Positions 25,732-34,636 of a DNA stretch of 64,000 nt are shown piece after piece. The stretch is taken from the NCBI RefSeq assembly GCF_021228235.1, contig NZ_JAJQRG010000007.1, positions 124,001 to 188,000 on the forward strand, written 5' to 3'. Positions within the stretch are counted from its first letter, which is position 1. Each line of letters begins with the position of its first letter. The notes beneath the pieces were generated by a model, which was not told the origin of the DNA, searched no databases, and saw only the letters and a list, made by a program, of their open reading frames with translations. This DNA is from Pseudophaeobacter flagellatus (GTDB lineage Bacteria > Pseudomonadota > Alphaproteobacteria > Rhodobacterales > Rhodobacteraceae). The position numbers and the translations under genes were made by a program.

Positions 25732-26315
25732 CCGAACAGTTTCTCTTCTTCAAAAGCGCTGGTGGGCATAAATTTCAATGAGGGGTTTGCCTCGCCAATC
25801 AGCTTGGCATGGCCTTCGGTGTTCATCACGATCCGGCGCGCCGCGCGGCGTTTTTCGGTCCAGGCCTCAAAGCCCAGCGAGATCGATCGATCCTGCGCCC
25901 CGCTGGCCGAGAACCGCAGGCTGCGCATGATGCGCTGCATCCACTGCAGCGGCGGGTGCTTTGGCTTGTACAGTTCCGCCATGCTGCCGATGGGCTGGAA
26001 GTAGAACCGAATGGCACGGCCCTGGATATACTCCACCCCCAGCGCCTTCACCTGCGCGATCAGGTCATCGGCATCAGGATCCTGAAAGTAGGAGAGCGTG
26101 ATCGACCCTTCAGGGGCACGGCCCTCCAGCGCGCTCTCCAAAGAGCCGACACTGGCGAGCTGGGTGCCATACCATTTATGGCCGTTCACATCGGTAAACA
26201 CGCCATCGGCACCAATCATAAAACGCATTGGCCCATCCGGTGTTTCGATCTCGCACAGGTCCAGCGCCCCAAGGATCTCTCCCTGGGGATCATAGCCTTC
26301 AGGAAAAAAACTCAT
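25728..26315 (-). CDS. Phage tail (baseplate hub-like) protein
   Basis: 195 residues, no family I can name with confidence. It is beta-rich at first (LCEIETPDGPMRFMIGADGVFTD) with a basic C-terminal half. Overlapping starts and stops with both neighbours and its place between the distal tail gene and the peptidase indicate a tail-tip component. Confidence 0.55.
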   Translation of the reverse strand: MSFFPEGYDPQGEILGALDLCEIETPDGPMRFMIGADGVFTDVNGHKWYGTQLASVGSLESALEGRAPEGSITLSYFQDPDADDLIAQVKALGVEYIQGRAIRFYFQPIGSMAELYKPKHPPLQWMQRIMRSLRFSASGAQDRSISLGFEAWTEKRRAARRIVMNTEGHAKLIGEANPSLKFMPTSAFEEEKLFG

Positions 26316-26968
26316 CTGTTCAGAACCTCACGAAAATTCAGTTTGATCTGGGCAGAGCGCGTGACCCCATAGCTGGGCCGCCCCATCCCATCCTCGATCG
26401 CTTCAAACAGGCCCATGCCCGTCAGCAGAACAGGATCACCCGCCGCCATGGCACCGCGCAGGGGCATCTGGATACCCAGATCAAAGACACCTGCCGAGGC
26501 CTGCTGCACCCAGGTAACCACGAAGGGCCAAAGCTCATGGCTCATGATCTGACCAACACGCGGCGCAGCCTCTGCCTCTATTCGGATTTGCTCTGCCCCG
26601 GCCTCTGCCGCCTGCGCCGCAAAGCCCAGAGGTTCAGCCGCAAACCCCGTTCCAGAGGCAAAGCTGGATCCATCCGCAAAAGGCAGATCCATATCCGCCC
26701 CCGCGTCAAACCCGATCGGGTCCACCATGGGCAGCCGATAGACGCCCACCCGCCCCTGTGCCGTCGCCCGGATCCCGCGCCACTGCGCCAGCGCCGCGCC
26801 CTCCAGAAACACCGATGGCGCGCCAACCCAGCGCGGGAACCGGTTGAACACCACCGCAGAGCCGCCGCCGGTGTTTTCCCCCAGCCCCTGGCCGCGCCAG
26901 TCGATATCCCAATCAACCTGCAAGAATTTGAGAAAGCCCGCAGGCAGGGTCACAATAGGGCGCTGCAT
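26312..26968 (-). CDS. Phage tail protein, distal tail-like
   Basis: 218 residues, beta-rich, following the tape measure gene directly as distal tail proteins do. A tryptophan-rich N-terminus (FLQVDWDIDWRGQGLGEN) and an alanine-rich middle are visible. No catalytic motif. Assignment by gene order. Confidence 0.55.
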   Translation of the reverse strand: MQRPIVTLPAGFLKFLQVDWDIDWRGQGLGENTGGGSAVVFNRFPRWVGAPSVFLEGAALAQWRGIRATAQGRVGVYRLPMVDPIGFDAGADMDLPFADGSSFASGTGFAAEPLGFAAQAAEAGAEQIRIEAEAAPRVGQIMSHELWPFVVTWVQQASAGVFDLGIQMPLRGAMAAGDPVLLTGMGLFEAIEDGMGRPSYGVTRSAQIKLNFREVLNR

Positions 26969-28959
26969 CAGCCTTTCCTCGCCAAATGAGTTGCCAGATT
27001 GCTGGAGGTTTTACGATCCTGCATCGCCATGCCCGCCGCCACATGCTGTGCCGAGACATTGCCGCTGACGCTCTGAATCAAGGGCACCAGATACCCACTG
27101 TCATCAACACCAACACTGACATGCAAAGAGTTCTGCGCCGCCCCCAGCATCGACCTGGTGGCCTGCGCAGTATTCACCTGCGCACCGCGCGGCAGGTTGA
27201 CCAGTTCCGGCCCCCGCTCCCCCACCAATGCCAAACCACCCGGCGCAGACAGGGTGCCATTGGCAAAGCCAAGAACGCCTGAAAGCCCATCAAAGGCATT
27301 TCCGAACAGGGAATTGAATGCGCTATTCGCCAGCGCTGTCGCCAGGCTGGACAGCATTTCGCCCAAAGCTTCCTTAGCGCTCTTGGCACCCGTCACCAGC
27401 CCCGCAAAGGCAGACTTGGCCGAGGATTTCACAGACTGCAGGCCCTCGGAAAGCTTTTCCGTTTCATCTTTCGCCTTACGCACCCCACCAGTTGCGCCGC
27501 CGCCGAGATTACCAAGGGCGTCGCCTAGACGATCGGCTGCCGTGGTGCCGTCTTCTGTTTCCTCATTGTTGGCCCGGATCGCAGCGCGCAATGCTTCCAT
27601 ACTGGACAGAGGCCGCTTTGCAGCCTGAGCTAAAGCATCAGCACGGGCCTGCGCCGACGCAGCAGAACCAAAATACCCTTCAGCAGCATCCCCTGAATCC
27701 ATGGATGCATACCGGGCCTTCAGTGTCGCACCCACAAGGCCTTCATATACAGGCGTAAATCCCGGCAGTTCTTTGACGGTCTCCGCCAGCCCCCGCAGAA
27801 ATGAAGCCCATTTATTCTGCAACACCTGCAGCATCGTCAAAAAACCACCGGAAATGCCGTCCCAAGTTGCACCAAGGGAAGCGCCAAGAGAGGAGGCCCC
27901 AAGGGACATGCGATCCCATAGCTCTGAAGCAACATCCTTCAGAAGTTTAAGCGCCTCGCCAAAACCACCGGCACCAGAGACCATCCGCGAGAACTGATAG
28001 ACCAATTCCCCTGCCCCCACGATCAAGGCCCCAATGCCCGTGCGGATCAACGCCCCGCGCAAAAACACCATCGACCCTGCCAAGGTTGCTGTGGCCACTT
28101 TTGCCGCAACCAGGGCCGCCACATAGCGCACCCCAAAGCCAGTGACCGCCACCGCAAGATAAGTGGTCAGCCGCTGCACATTCGAGGCCAGCCCGTCCAG
28201 CCCCCCCCGCAGCGCCCCACCTGCGCGCAGACTGTTGGTTATCCCCAGAGCCATCTGCCCAAGGGCTGGCACCACCTCCAGCGCCAGCCGCTGACCCAGG
28301 TATTGCGTCACCAGACCCAGCCGCGCGATGCGATCATTGGCCTGCTCGATTTGACCCGCATCAACAGAGCTGACCGCAAGGCCATAGTCCTCGATGTCGC
28401 GCCGCGCCGAGCGGATCACATCACCGCCGTTCAGCATCAGCAGAACCATTTCCCGATTCCGCACACCAAGGTCGCGCAGGATTGAGCTGGTCTCGCCAGT
28501 GCTCAGCCCCAGCGCTTTGACCCGATCGGCAATAAGCGCCAGCTTTTCATCAGCATCAGCGCCCGACAGCTGCTGCGCCGAAATCCCCAGCGCGTCCAAT
28601 GCCCGCTTCGCATTGCCGGATTTCCCGATCGAGGCAATCTCGCGGTCAACGGTCTGGATGTCATTGGTCATGCTCGACAGACTTACGCCCGCCTCGCCCG
28701 CCGCTAGTTCCAAAGCCCGGAAACCGCCGATCGACGCACCCAGGCGCCGGGCAGACTTTGCCGCCCTGTCCAGATCCCGCGCCCCCGCCAAAGCCATGGC
28801 CGAGATCGCACCCCCGGCAGCCGCAGCAACCGCCGCCACCGCGAGGAATTGTTTCTTCATCTGGGCCAGCGGTGATTTCACCCGCTTTGCCCCGCGTTCA
28901 AACTTGGCGCTGTTCAGCCCCAGATTGACCCGCAGCGCACCAATAACAGATTGTCCCAT
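26968..28959 (-). CDS. Tail tape measure protein
   Basis: 663 residues from the ATG at 28959 (MGQSVIGALRVNLGLNSAKF). It has a long helical N-terminal region, hydrophobic segments near 35-60 and 290-340, and a C-terminal alanine-rich end typical of lambda-type tape measure proteins (GLVTGAKSAKEALGEMLSSLA, then FANGTLSAPGGLALVGERGPE). Its length predicts a tail of about 100 nm if the usual ~1.5 angstrom per residue holds. The start codon overlaps the stop of the second tail chaperone. Confidence 0.85.
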   Translation of the reverse strand: MGQSVIGALRVNLGLNSAKFERGAKRVKSPLAQMKKQFLAVAAVAAAAGGAISAMALAGARDLDRAAKSARRLGASIGGFRALELAAGEAGVSLSSMTNDIQTVDREIASIGKSGNAKRALDALGISAQQLSGADADEKLALIADRVKALGLSTGETSSILRDLGVRNREMVLLMLNGGDVIRSARRDIEDYGLAVSSVDAGQIEQANDRIARLGLVTQYLGQRLALEVVPALGQMALGITNSLRAGGALRGGLDGLASNVQRLTTYLAVAVTGFGVRYVAALVAAKVATATLAGSMVFLRGALIRTGIGALIVGAGELVYQFSRMVSGAGGFGEALKLLKDVASELWDRMSLGASSLGASLGATWDGISGGFLTMLQVLQNKWASFLRGLAETVKELPGFTPVYEGLVGATLKARYASMDSGDAAEGYFGSAASAQARADALAQAAKRPLSSMEALRAAIRANNEETEDGTTAADRLGDALGNLGGGATGGVRKAKDETEKLSEGLQSVKSSAKSAFAGLVTGAKSAKEALGEMLSSLATALANSAFNSLFGNAFDGLSGVLGFANGTLSAPGGLALVGERGPELVNLPRGAQVNTAQATRSMLGAAQNSLHVSVGVDDSGYLVPLIQSVSGNVSAQHVAAGMAMQDRKTSSNLATHLARKG

Positions 28960-29249
28960 CAGCTTTCCTTTGCCCCCCAGGATACCGCCAGGGTTTCGCA
29001 CATCGCCTGCAGGGTCTCAGGCGATTGAGGTTCAACAGGGCCAGCGCCCGCAAATTCAGAGAAACTCGGCAGCGCATCCATTCGGCTCAGCGCCGCGACA
29101 TGCCAGACCTGCCAGGCGCGATCCTTGTGCTCGCGCTCCAACCGCTGCGCAGCCCCCTTCATCAGGGACAGATACAGCCGAGGTGTCAGAGACCAGAAGG
29201 CCGCCGGATCCGGGAACCCAGCGGCCACATAGGCCTCCAACATTTTCAT
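28959..29249 (-). CDS. Tail assembly chaperone T part (DUF2376/TAC-like)
   Basis: 96 residues as a separate frame (FPDPAAFWSLTPRLYLSLMKGAAQRL), resembling the small protein between tail chaperone and tape measure in Rhodobacterales phages and gene transfer agents. It is probably made mainly as a -1 frameshift fusion with the upstream chaperone, because the frame is open back to the slippery site at 29294-29300. The ATG at 29249 lies 5 bases after the upstream stop, so independent translation is also possible. Confidence 0.7.
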   Translation of the reverse strand: MKMLEAYVAAGFPDPAAFWSLTPRLYLSLMKGAAQRLEREHKDRAWQVWHVAALSRMDALPSFSEFAGAGPVEPQSPETLQAMCETLAVSWGAKES

Positions 29250-29254
29250 GTAGC

Positions 29255-29608
29255 TTATCCCGGCTTGGTCTCCGGGGCCGCCAGCGCCTGACCGTTTCCC
29301 AACTCTGCGGCCTCACCTGCAGTTGGCATGGATGCCGCAATCAGCCGCTCCACCACACCTATGTCATGGCTCAGCACATCGCCCGCATCGCACAATGTGG
29401 CGTCAGGATGATGGCGCAGCAGACAGGCGCGCACCAGGTGCCGCAGATCCAGCACAGAGACATCGCCCTGTTCAGCCGCCTCAAAAGCCGTCATGGCATC
29501 CTTGCCGGTGGCCTCTTCAAACGCGGCCATCGCGTTAAAGTCGCAGCGCAGGGTCCAGTTGTTGCCATCTGCCTGGGCAGTGGTCTCACCCATGAAACGA
29601 TTGGCCAT
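29255..29608 (-). CDS. Tail assembly chaperone G part (GTA-family)
   Basis: 117 residues: ETTAQADGNNWTLRCDFNAMAAFEEATGKDAM resembles the gene-transfer-agent/TAC family that binds the tape measure during tail assembly. The end of the gene (codons 103-105) contains the heptamer GGGAAAC in the phase G-GGA-AAC, 39 bases before the stop. Slippage there would yield a 216-residue G-T fusion. Confidence 0.75.
   Translation of the reverse strand: MANRFMGETTAQADGNNWTLRCDFNAMAAFEEATGKDAMTAFEAAEQGDVSVLDLRHLVRACLLRHHPDATLCDAGDVLSHDIGVVERLIAASMPTAGEAAELGNGQALAAPETKPG
29294..29300 (-). other. Putative programmed -1 ribosomal frameshift site (GGGAAAC)
   Basis: The heptamer reads X-XXY-YYZ in the zero frame (TTG GGA AAC). 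After a -1 slip the frame is open through 15 codons to the ATG of the next gene and on to its stop. Lambda uses GGGAAAG at the same place between G and T. Confidence 0.7.
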
Positions 29609-30027
29609 TATACCACCGCCAGAACTGGCTTGCCGCTGGGCTTCACCGTCAGCGTTGCCGACATCTTGTCATTGGTCAGCTCGCCAAATTCCAACCCGGT
29701 GATCACCGCATTGAAGGTGAGCGTTGTGGTCACATCTGGGAAGGTGATCTGGCACCATTTGGTCCCTGCCTCAAACGCTGCATCCAGCGTGGCCGCAACC
29801 GATGGCGCAAAGTTCAGGCCGATCTTGGCCTCGCTGCCATCCTTCATGCCAGCCATAAATTCCTTGTAGCGATCGGGGCTTTTAAGGTGGGTCTTATCCA
29901 CTGCATCCCGCGACTTGCTTGGCGGGGTAATACTGACCACCCCGGCGATTGCCGGAAACGGCCCCGCCTTGACTTCCGCCATTCCAAACGTGGAATTATA
30001 TCCGATATCTGCATCTACCTCAGGCAT
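29608..30027 (-). CDS. Phage tail tube (major tail) protein
   Basis: 139 residues, beta-rich, with YNSTFGMAEV at the start and an IAGVVSITPPSKSRDAVDKTHL segment of the type seen in siphophage tail tube proteins (the SRDAVDKTH loop). Position after the DUF3168 protein and before the chaperones is canonical. Confidence 0.75.
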   Translation of the reverse strand: MPEVDADIGYNSTFGMAEVKAGPFPAIAGVVSITPPSKSRDAVDKTHLKSPDRYKEFMAGMKDGSEAKIGLNFAPSVAATLDAAFEAGTKWCQITFPDVTTTLTFNAVITGLEFGELTNDKMSATLTVKPSGKPVLAVV

Positions 30028-30412
30028 TGCTTTCTCTCCAGTTCACCAAAAAATCCATTGAAACGCGGGCGGCCCGATCAGGCTCATTTGATCCGCGTTC
30101 TGTGTTGTCGCGCTGGCTTTCGAGGAACACCCCCCGAAAGCCGCCTTGCCGATAGCCCGCCAGGGCATGGCGGACCGCCGCTGCCAGTTCGGCAGCGCCA
30201 GTGTAGGTCTCAGCGTAGCAATCAACCTGCACCCGCCCCTGTGACAGCCCATCCGGGCCGCGCAAGGTCTGGCCTTCGCGATCACCAATCAGATGCAGGC
30301 AAATGCCCGGATAGGGATCTTTCGCAGGCCGTTTGCCCCAATCCACCCGCTCCCCACAAAGCGCGGCCACCGCAGGCACCGCGCGCAGCATCGATCTAAG
30401 TGCAACCTGCAT
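30020..30412 (-). CDS. Tail completion/terminator protein (DUF3168)
   Basis: 130 residues, beginning with LRSMLRAVPAVAALCGERVDWGKRP, then GRVQVDCYAETYTGAAELAAAVRHAL, which matches the DUF3168/gp17 family. It caps the tail tube and joins it to the head. It overlaps the tail tube gene by 8 bases. Confidence 0.8.
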   Translation of the reverse strand: MQVALRSMLRAVPAVAALCGERVDWGKRPAKDPYPGICLHLIGDREGQTLRGPDGLSQGRVQVDCYAETYTGAAELAAAVRHALAGYRQGGFRGVFLESQRDNTERGSNEPDRAARVSMDFLVNWRESNA

Positions 30413-30415
30413 GAC

Positions 30416-30865
30416 TTATCCTTTCGCGGCCTTGCGCTGCGCCCGCGCCAGTGACTTTTCAAATTCCGCCCACAGATGACCGCCAAGCCGATCCAGCAGC
30501 GCCTGCTGATCCTGATCCCAGGCTGGCCGCGCAAAGGGCTGTGGGGCCTGATGCTCATTGCCAAATTCAGACTGATGCGCCTGCGGCAAGGCACCAGCAC
30601 CCACAAACATTTCCACCGCAGCCCGCTGATCACGAAACATCGCGCGATGCTCTGCAGCCTGCCGTTTTGACAGCTTGCTGCTGACCGCAATACTCTCTTC
30701 CAGATCGCCCTGACCGTGTGGCGCACGGCTCCGCATCAGATCCGCCATTGGCTCTGCCGCCTTCATCAGGGACCGGCGTAACACACCCCGGCCCGCTGAT
30801 TTGCTCAGATCATCCAGCGCATCTTCCAATTCGCTGAACCCTTCCAGCTGCATTTCCATGCTCAT
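30416..30865 (-). CDS. HK97 gp10-like head-tail connector protein
   Basis: 149 residues: EGFSELEDALDDLSKSAGRGVLRRSLMKAAEPMADLMRSRAPHGQGDLEESI is the standard gp10 opening (helix, then removal of charged side chains before RAP...G.L..SI). It precedes DUF3168, the usual order. The ATG overlaps the head-closure gene stop. Confidence 0.82.
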   Translation of the reverse strand: MSMEMQLEGFSELEDALDDLSKSAGRGVLRRSLMKAAEPMADLMRSRAPHGQGDLEESIAVSSKLSKRQAAEHRAMFRDQRAAVEMFVGAGALPQAHQSEFGNEHQAPQPFARPAWDQDQQALLDRLGGHLWAEFEKSLARAQRKAAKG

Positions 30866-31191
30866 GGCTGCACCTTCGCAACTGCGGTGATTTCAAAAAT
30901 GCGGCGACGGCCAGGCACCTCGCGAATGCCAAGGATTTCAAACTCCTGCCCGCCACAGTCCAGCCGGTGCGCCGCCGTGATCGAAGAGGTGAAGGCTGAT
31001 TTTTGTACTCTGAAGCGCACGGCCAGCCGCGCCGCATCCTGACCGGCACGGAATATCTCATCCGCGCCGACATCATCTTTGGCGGCCCAGACCTTTTGAC
31101 CAATGGGTTGAAACCCGCTTTCGCGCCGCAGCCCATCATCCACTAACCCCTCCGCGAGGAACTGAACCCGCCGATCCAATCGCCCTTTCAT
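30862..31191 (-). CDS. Head closure/head-tail adaptor protein (SPP1 gp16-like)
   Basis: 109 residues with the family pattern LDRRVQFL...VWAAKDDVGADEIFRAGQ...FRVQKSAFTSSITAAHRLDCGGQEFEILGI. It forms a ring between portal-adaptor and tail. Order connector - closure - gp10 is as expected. Confidence 0.82.
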   Translation of the reverse strand: MKGRLDRRVQFLAEGLVDDGLRRESGFQPIGQKVWAAKDDVGADEIFRAGQDAARLAVRFRVQKSAFTSSITAAHRLDCGGQEFEILGIREVPGRRRIFEITAVAKVQP

Positions 31192-31192
31192 A

Positions 31193-31768
31193 TCAGGCCA
31201 CCTCGCAGGGACGCCGGTAGCGCGCCTGCTTCATCAGTCGATGCACCCCGAAAGACATGCGCGGCGCGTCTTCATTCTCAATCGAGATCCCGGCCTCAAG
31301 CCATTCCTTGGCCAGCAGAATGACCGCCTGGCGTAACCGGGCCTTGGTGGTCTGATCTGCACCGCCCACATCAGCCTGCACCCGCAACAAATCCCCACTG
31401 CCAGCGCGCCCTGACCAGTCATCGCCCAGAACAAGCTGGGGTTCATCATGAGCCTGTTGCACCCAGGCACCGTCCAAAGGTTGATCGACCCAACCGCCTG
31501 CACCGTCATCCAATGCTAGGCCCACCAGCCCCTGCACTGGCAACACCGGAAACCACCAGCGCCGCCAGCCGCCCCGCGTGACCACAAATTCAACCCGGCG
31601 CGCGGTCAGCGGGCGACCGGTTGCAGTGGCAACAGCCGCCTCTGCAGATTGCAGCGCCAGAAGCGGCGCGGCATCATCCGCGACATCATCAGACAGAAAA
31701 TGGATCGACCGTTTGAAGTCTTCCAAATCAACCCCCGCTGCAATGGCACCCTGCTCAATCACCCGCAT
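31193..31768 (-). CDS. Head-tail connector (gp6/phiE125 gp8-like)
   Basis: 191 residues. The helical start (LEDFKRSIHFLSDDVADDAAPLLALQSAEAAV, then GRPL) and the tail KARLRQAVILLAKEWLE resemble the DNA-packaging adaptor family. The first gene after the capsid block, followed by head closure, supports the call. Confidence 0.75.
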   Translation of the reverse strand: MRVIEQGAIAAGVDLEDFKRSIHFLSDDVADDAAPLLALQSAEAAVATATGRPLTARRVEFVVTRGGWRRWWFPVLPVQGLVGLALDDGAGGWVDQPLDGAWVQQAHDEPQLVLGDDWSGRAGSGDLLRVQADVGGADQTTKARLRQAVILLAKEWLEAGISIENEDAPRMSFGVHRLMKQARYRRPCEVA

Positions 31769-31780
31769 ATCCCGCGCCCC

Positions 31781-32221
31781 TTAAGCTTTTGCGCCCTGCT
31801 TGGGCGGCGCGCCGGGCGCTTTGTCTTTAGGCTCAGGGTCGGCCACGGCCTGCGCCGCAGGTTCTTTTGAAAGCCCCGCCTCAGAGGCTTGTTTCACCGA
31901 GGTGACGCGCGCGGCCTGAAGCTCCAGCTCGCGCTCAGCAAGAGCCGCCTCGCGGACCGCCAAATCCTGCTCGCGCTGGTCAAGATCTGCCAGCTGGTCT
32001 GCCAGGTTTGCATTGGCCTGGTCCAGTTCCTGACGGTCACGCTCCAACAGATCGACATCTGTTGCGGCCTGTTCGCTTGCCCGCTTCACCGGGCCAACCA
32101 GTCGCGCGACCGGGGCCTTGCCGCTACAGAGTTGCTCTGCCTTCGCCTTATCAAAACCAGCGGTTTCGCCTTTGTTATACCGGGAATACCCGATCAGGAA
32201 TTGCACCAAAACGCGTGTCAT
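31781..32221 (-). CDS. Small head/connector-region protein with coiled coil
   Basis: 146 residues. The first 40 (VQFLIGYSRYNKGETAGFDKAKAEQL) form a short beta motif seen in small proteins after capsid genes. Residues 55-105 form a strong coiled coil (RQELDQANANLADQLADLDQREQDL...). The C-terminal tail is lysine, proline and alanine rich. GAGGTG precedes the ATG at 32221. The function is unknown; it could be a minor head or scaffold-type protein. Confidence 0.6.
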   Translation of the reverse strand: MTRVLVQFLIGYSRYNKGETAGFDKAKAEQLCSGKAPVARLVGPVKRASEQAATDVDLLERDRQELDQANANLADQLADLDQREQDLAVREAALAERELELQAARVTSVKQASEAGLSKEPAAQAVADPEPKDKAPGAPPKQGAKA

Positions 32222-32296
32222 TTCACACCTCATAATTTTCAGGAATAGAAAAGGGCGACCTCATGGTCGCCCCGTTTTTGCTGCGCTAGCCGCGCC

Positions 32297-33604
32297 TTAG
32301 AGGCCCCAACCGGTGCCTGTCAGCACCGAGATCGCCTCATCATGTGCAGGCGCCAGATCATGGCGCGACACAGCCCGCATCAGCGTCAGATCCCGTTGGA
32401 AGGCCGAGATCGTATTGCCGCCGGTATCGACAAAGGAGGCCTCGGTCGAAGACGCCACCCGGATTTCCTGATCATCGCCAATCATGATTTCGGCAAAATC
32501 CGCAAAGGTGATCTCGGTATCGTTCCCGGTGCCCAGATTGTTCGGTACCTGCGAGGTAGTCTCGATCGGATAGCCATGCAGCGTATTGCTGGCCTCGATC
32601 GAGGGATACATTTTGGCACCAGAGGGATCGCGCAGACTGGCCAGGAAATGCTTTGTCGCGCCGCGCATGATCCAGCCAGGCTGCTGCATGGCCACATTGG
32701 CATCTTCCACCACGCTCACCATCCAGCGCAGATTGGCCTCAACCACCGCGGGGGTATTGGCCACGGCCAGGCGCACATTGGCAGGCAGGCACCAGTTGCG
32801 CAGACCCTTGGGGGTTTCGCCGGTGCCATCTCCGCGAATGAACGCCAGATCTTCGCGCAGCGCCATATAGTCCAGGAGCAGATCCCGCACCGTGGCCCCA
32901 ACGCTGGCGCTGGAATGCGACAACAGCGCATTGCCGATCGGCACCAGCGCGGTCAGAGTTTTGAAATCCTGATCCACCTTGTCAAAGCTGGGTTCACTTT
33001 CAACAATCGGAGCGTTTTCCCCGATGTAGCCCGCCGTGGGGGCCGAGGCGACACGCCCCATCCGAAGCTTACCCGCAGGCATGTCCTGCACCCGCGCGCC
33101 CAGCTTGCGCACCACAACGCGCGGGGTCAGCAAGTTAATCAAAACAGTGCTTTGCGCCCGAGGGATCAGGATCCCCCCTGCGCCATCGCTGGCCCCCGAC
33201 AGGGTGGCAGCAATACCGCTGTGCCCCTCGGCCTCAAGGAACGTGACAGCCTGATCCTTGTTGCCCTTGGCATTGGCCAGCGCCGCCACCATCAGGCCAG
33301 TATCGGCCCCCTTGTCATCAGCCTTGGCAACCTGCCCCGGCAGAGGGGAGCCACCGCGAGAGCCGCCAGGGTTCAGCTCAGATCCAGCCGTGCTGGCTTT
33401 GGCGGCTTCGACGTCCTCTGCCCGCGCAACCCGCACCTTCAGGCCTTCAAATTCCGCCTTGGCCGCATCAAAGGCAGCGGTCGCTGCCTCGATCGCGCTG
33501 GCCTCGGCACTGCCACTGGCTTCCAAATCATCCAGCGCCTGCGCCGTGGTTCCCATGGTTTCAGCCGCTGCTTTCAGCATGCGGCGCAGATCATTGATAT
33601 CCAT
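32297..33604 (-). CDS. Major capsid protein (HK97 fold)
   Basis: About 435 residues. The first ~90 residues are helical (DINDLRRMLKAAAETMG..., AAKAEFEGLKVRVAR), an HK97-like delta/scaffold region likely removed by the neighbouring protease. The body shows the capsid pattern LINLLTPRVVVRKLGARV...GYIGENAPIVESEPSFDKV...LTALVPIGNALLSHSS. The ATG at 33604 has AAGGA 7 bases upstream; the ATG at 33625 lacks one. Confidence 0.88.
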   Translation of the reverse strand: MDINDLRRMLKAAAETMGTTAQALDDLEASGSAEASAIEAATAAFDAAKAEFEGLKVRVARAEDVEAAKASTAGSELNPGGSRGGSPLPGQVAKADDKGADTGLMVAALANAKGNKDQAVTFLEAEGHSGIAATLSGASDGAGGILIPRAQSTVLINLLTPRVVVRKLGARVQDMPAGKLRMGRVASAPTAGYIGENAPIVESEPSFDKVDQDFKTLTALVPIGNALLSHSSASVGATVRDLLLDYMALREDLAFIRGDGTGETPKGLRNWCLPANVRLAVANTPAVVEANLRWMVSVVEDANVAMQQPGWIMRGATKHFLASLRDPSGAKMYPSIEASNTLHGYPIETTSQVPNNLGTGNDTEITFADFAEIMIGDDQEIRVASSTEASFVDTGGNTISAFQRDLTLMRAVSRHDLAPAHDEAISVLTGTGWGL

Positions 33605-33712
33605 GTTGTATTCCTTTTCAGTCATGGAAAGGCTGCATATGCGCAGCCCAATTGGCCCCGCCGCAAATGCGCGAGGTGAACACAGGCAAAGATGCCGGTG
33701 GGTTTCGTTTTT

Positions 33713-34636
33713 CTAAAGGGAGGCCTGCGCCTGGGCCGCTGCAGCCAGGGCCGTGGCAGCACGCGTTTTCACCCGTGGCTTGGGCGCATAAAGCCCACCA
33801 ATGCGCGCCAGAAAATCAGGCAGGGTTTCTTCTGCATCAACCAGTCCGCGGCTGATTGCATCCGCCCCCCAGAACACATCGCCACCATCGGCGGCATTGT
33901 CCGTGCGGCTCATCCGGCCCGGAACATCGCCAACAGCAATCCCGCGCCCCTCAGCCACCGCCGCAAGAAATTCGCCTTCCATTGTATCAAGGCGTACCTG
34001 CGTAAGCTGCTTGCCCTCATCCGTTGAAGGGTCTGGACGCTTGGCCCCGGCATGGGCCGAGGTCTGAATAAAGACCTGATCGCCACTGCCCCCCGGCTGC
34101 ATCGGCTGAACACTGGTGGCCATGGTGCCAACCGATCCCACCCAAGATCCCGGCGTCACGCTCAAATCACCGCACTGGCTGGCGATCCAATACCCCGCCG
34201 AGGCCGCCAGCGGATGCACCAGACCATGCACCGGCTTGATCTGTGCTGCTGCGCGAACCGCCTGCACCGCCGCCTGAATGCCCACGACAGAGCCACCAGG
34301 CGTATCAAACAGCATCACCGTGGCCTGCACCTCATCGCTGGCCGTGACTGCTGCCATGGTTTCAGCCAACCCGTGATAGGTGGCCCAGCCAAGGTAGCGC
34401 TCCAGCATGGCAGAATTTGGCGTCAACACGCCCCGCACCGGCACAAAGGCAACGCCGCGATGCACGGTAAACCGCTGGCCGCGTTCAAACTGGATCGCTT
34501 CGCCGCCCAGAGCCGTGATCTCGATCGGCGCGACAGCTTCACCTGTTGGCAGATCCATGGCCAGCATGGGCAAGCCATGCTCGCAAATCGCCAGCGGTGC
34601 CGCGCCAACCAGCGCCGCAATTGTGGTCCCTGTCAT
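33713..34636 (-). CDS. S49-family prohead protease (ClpP/SppA-like)
   Basis: 307 residues. The segment VMLFDTPGGSVVGIQAAVQA, then LVHPLAASAGYWIAS gives the crotonase-type serine protease signature with the catalytic Ser in ASAGYW. It lies between portal and capsid genes, so it probably processes the capsid N-terminus. It overlaps the portal gene by 4 bases. Confidence 0.85.
   Translation of the reverse strand: MTGTTIAALVGAAPLAICEHGLPMLAMDLPTGEAVAPIEITALGGEAIQFERGQRFTVHRGVAFVPVRGVLTPNSAMLERYLGWATYHGLAETMAAVTASDEVQATVMLFDTPGGSVVGIQAAVQAVRAAAQIKPVHGLVHPLAASAGYWIASQCGDLSVTPGSWVGSVGTMATSVQPMQPGGSGDQVFIQTSAHAGAKRPDPSTDEGKQLTQVRLDTMEGEFLAAVAEGRGIAVGDVPGRMSRTDNAADGGDVFWGADAISRGLVDAEETLPDFLARIGGLYAPKPRVKTRAATALAAAAQAQASL

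Noticed and set aside
28394-29869. 491-codon plus-strand frame opposite the tape measure gene
   Set aside because: Alanine, arginine and serine-rich shadow crossing several real leftward genes.
32342-33679. 445-codon plus-strand frame opposite the capsid gene
   Set aside because: Histidine and glycine-rich antisense frame; the minus-strand capsid has clear family motifs.
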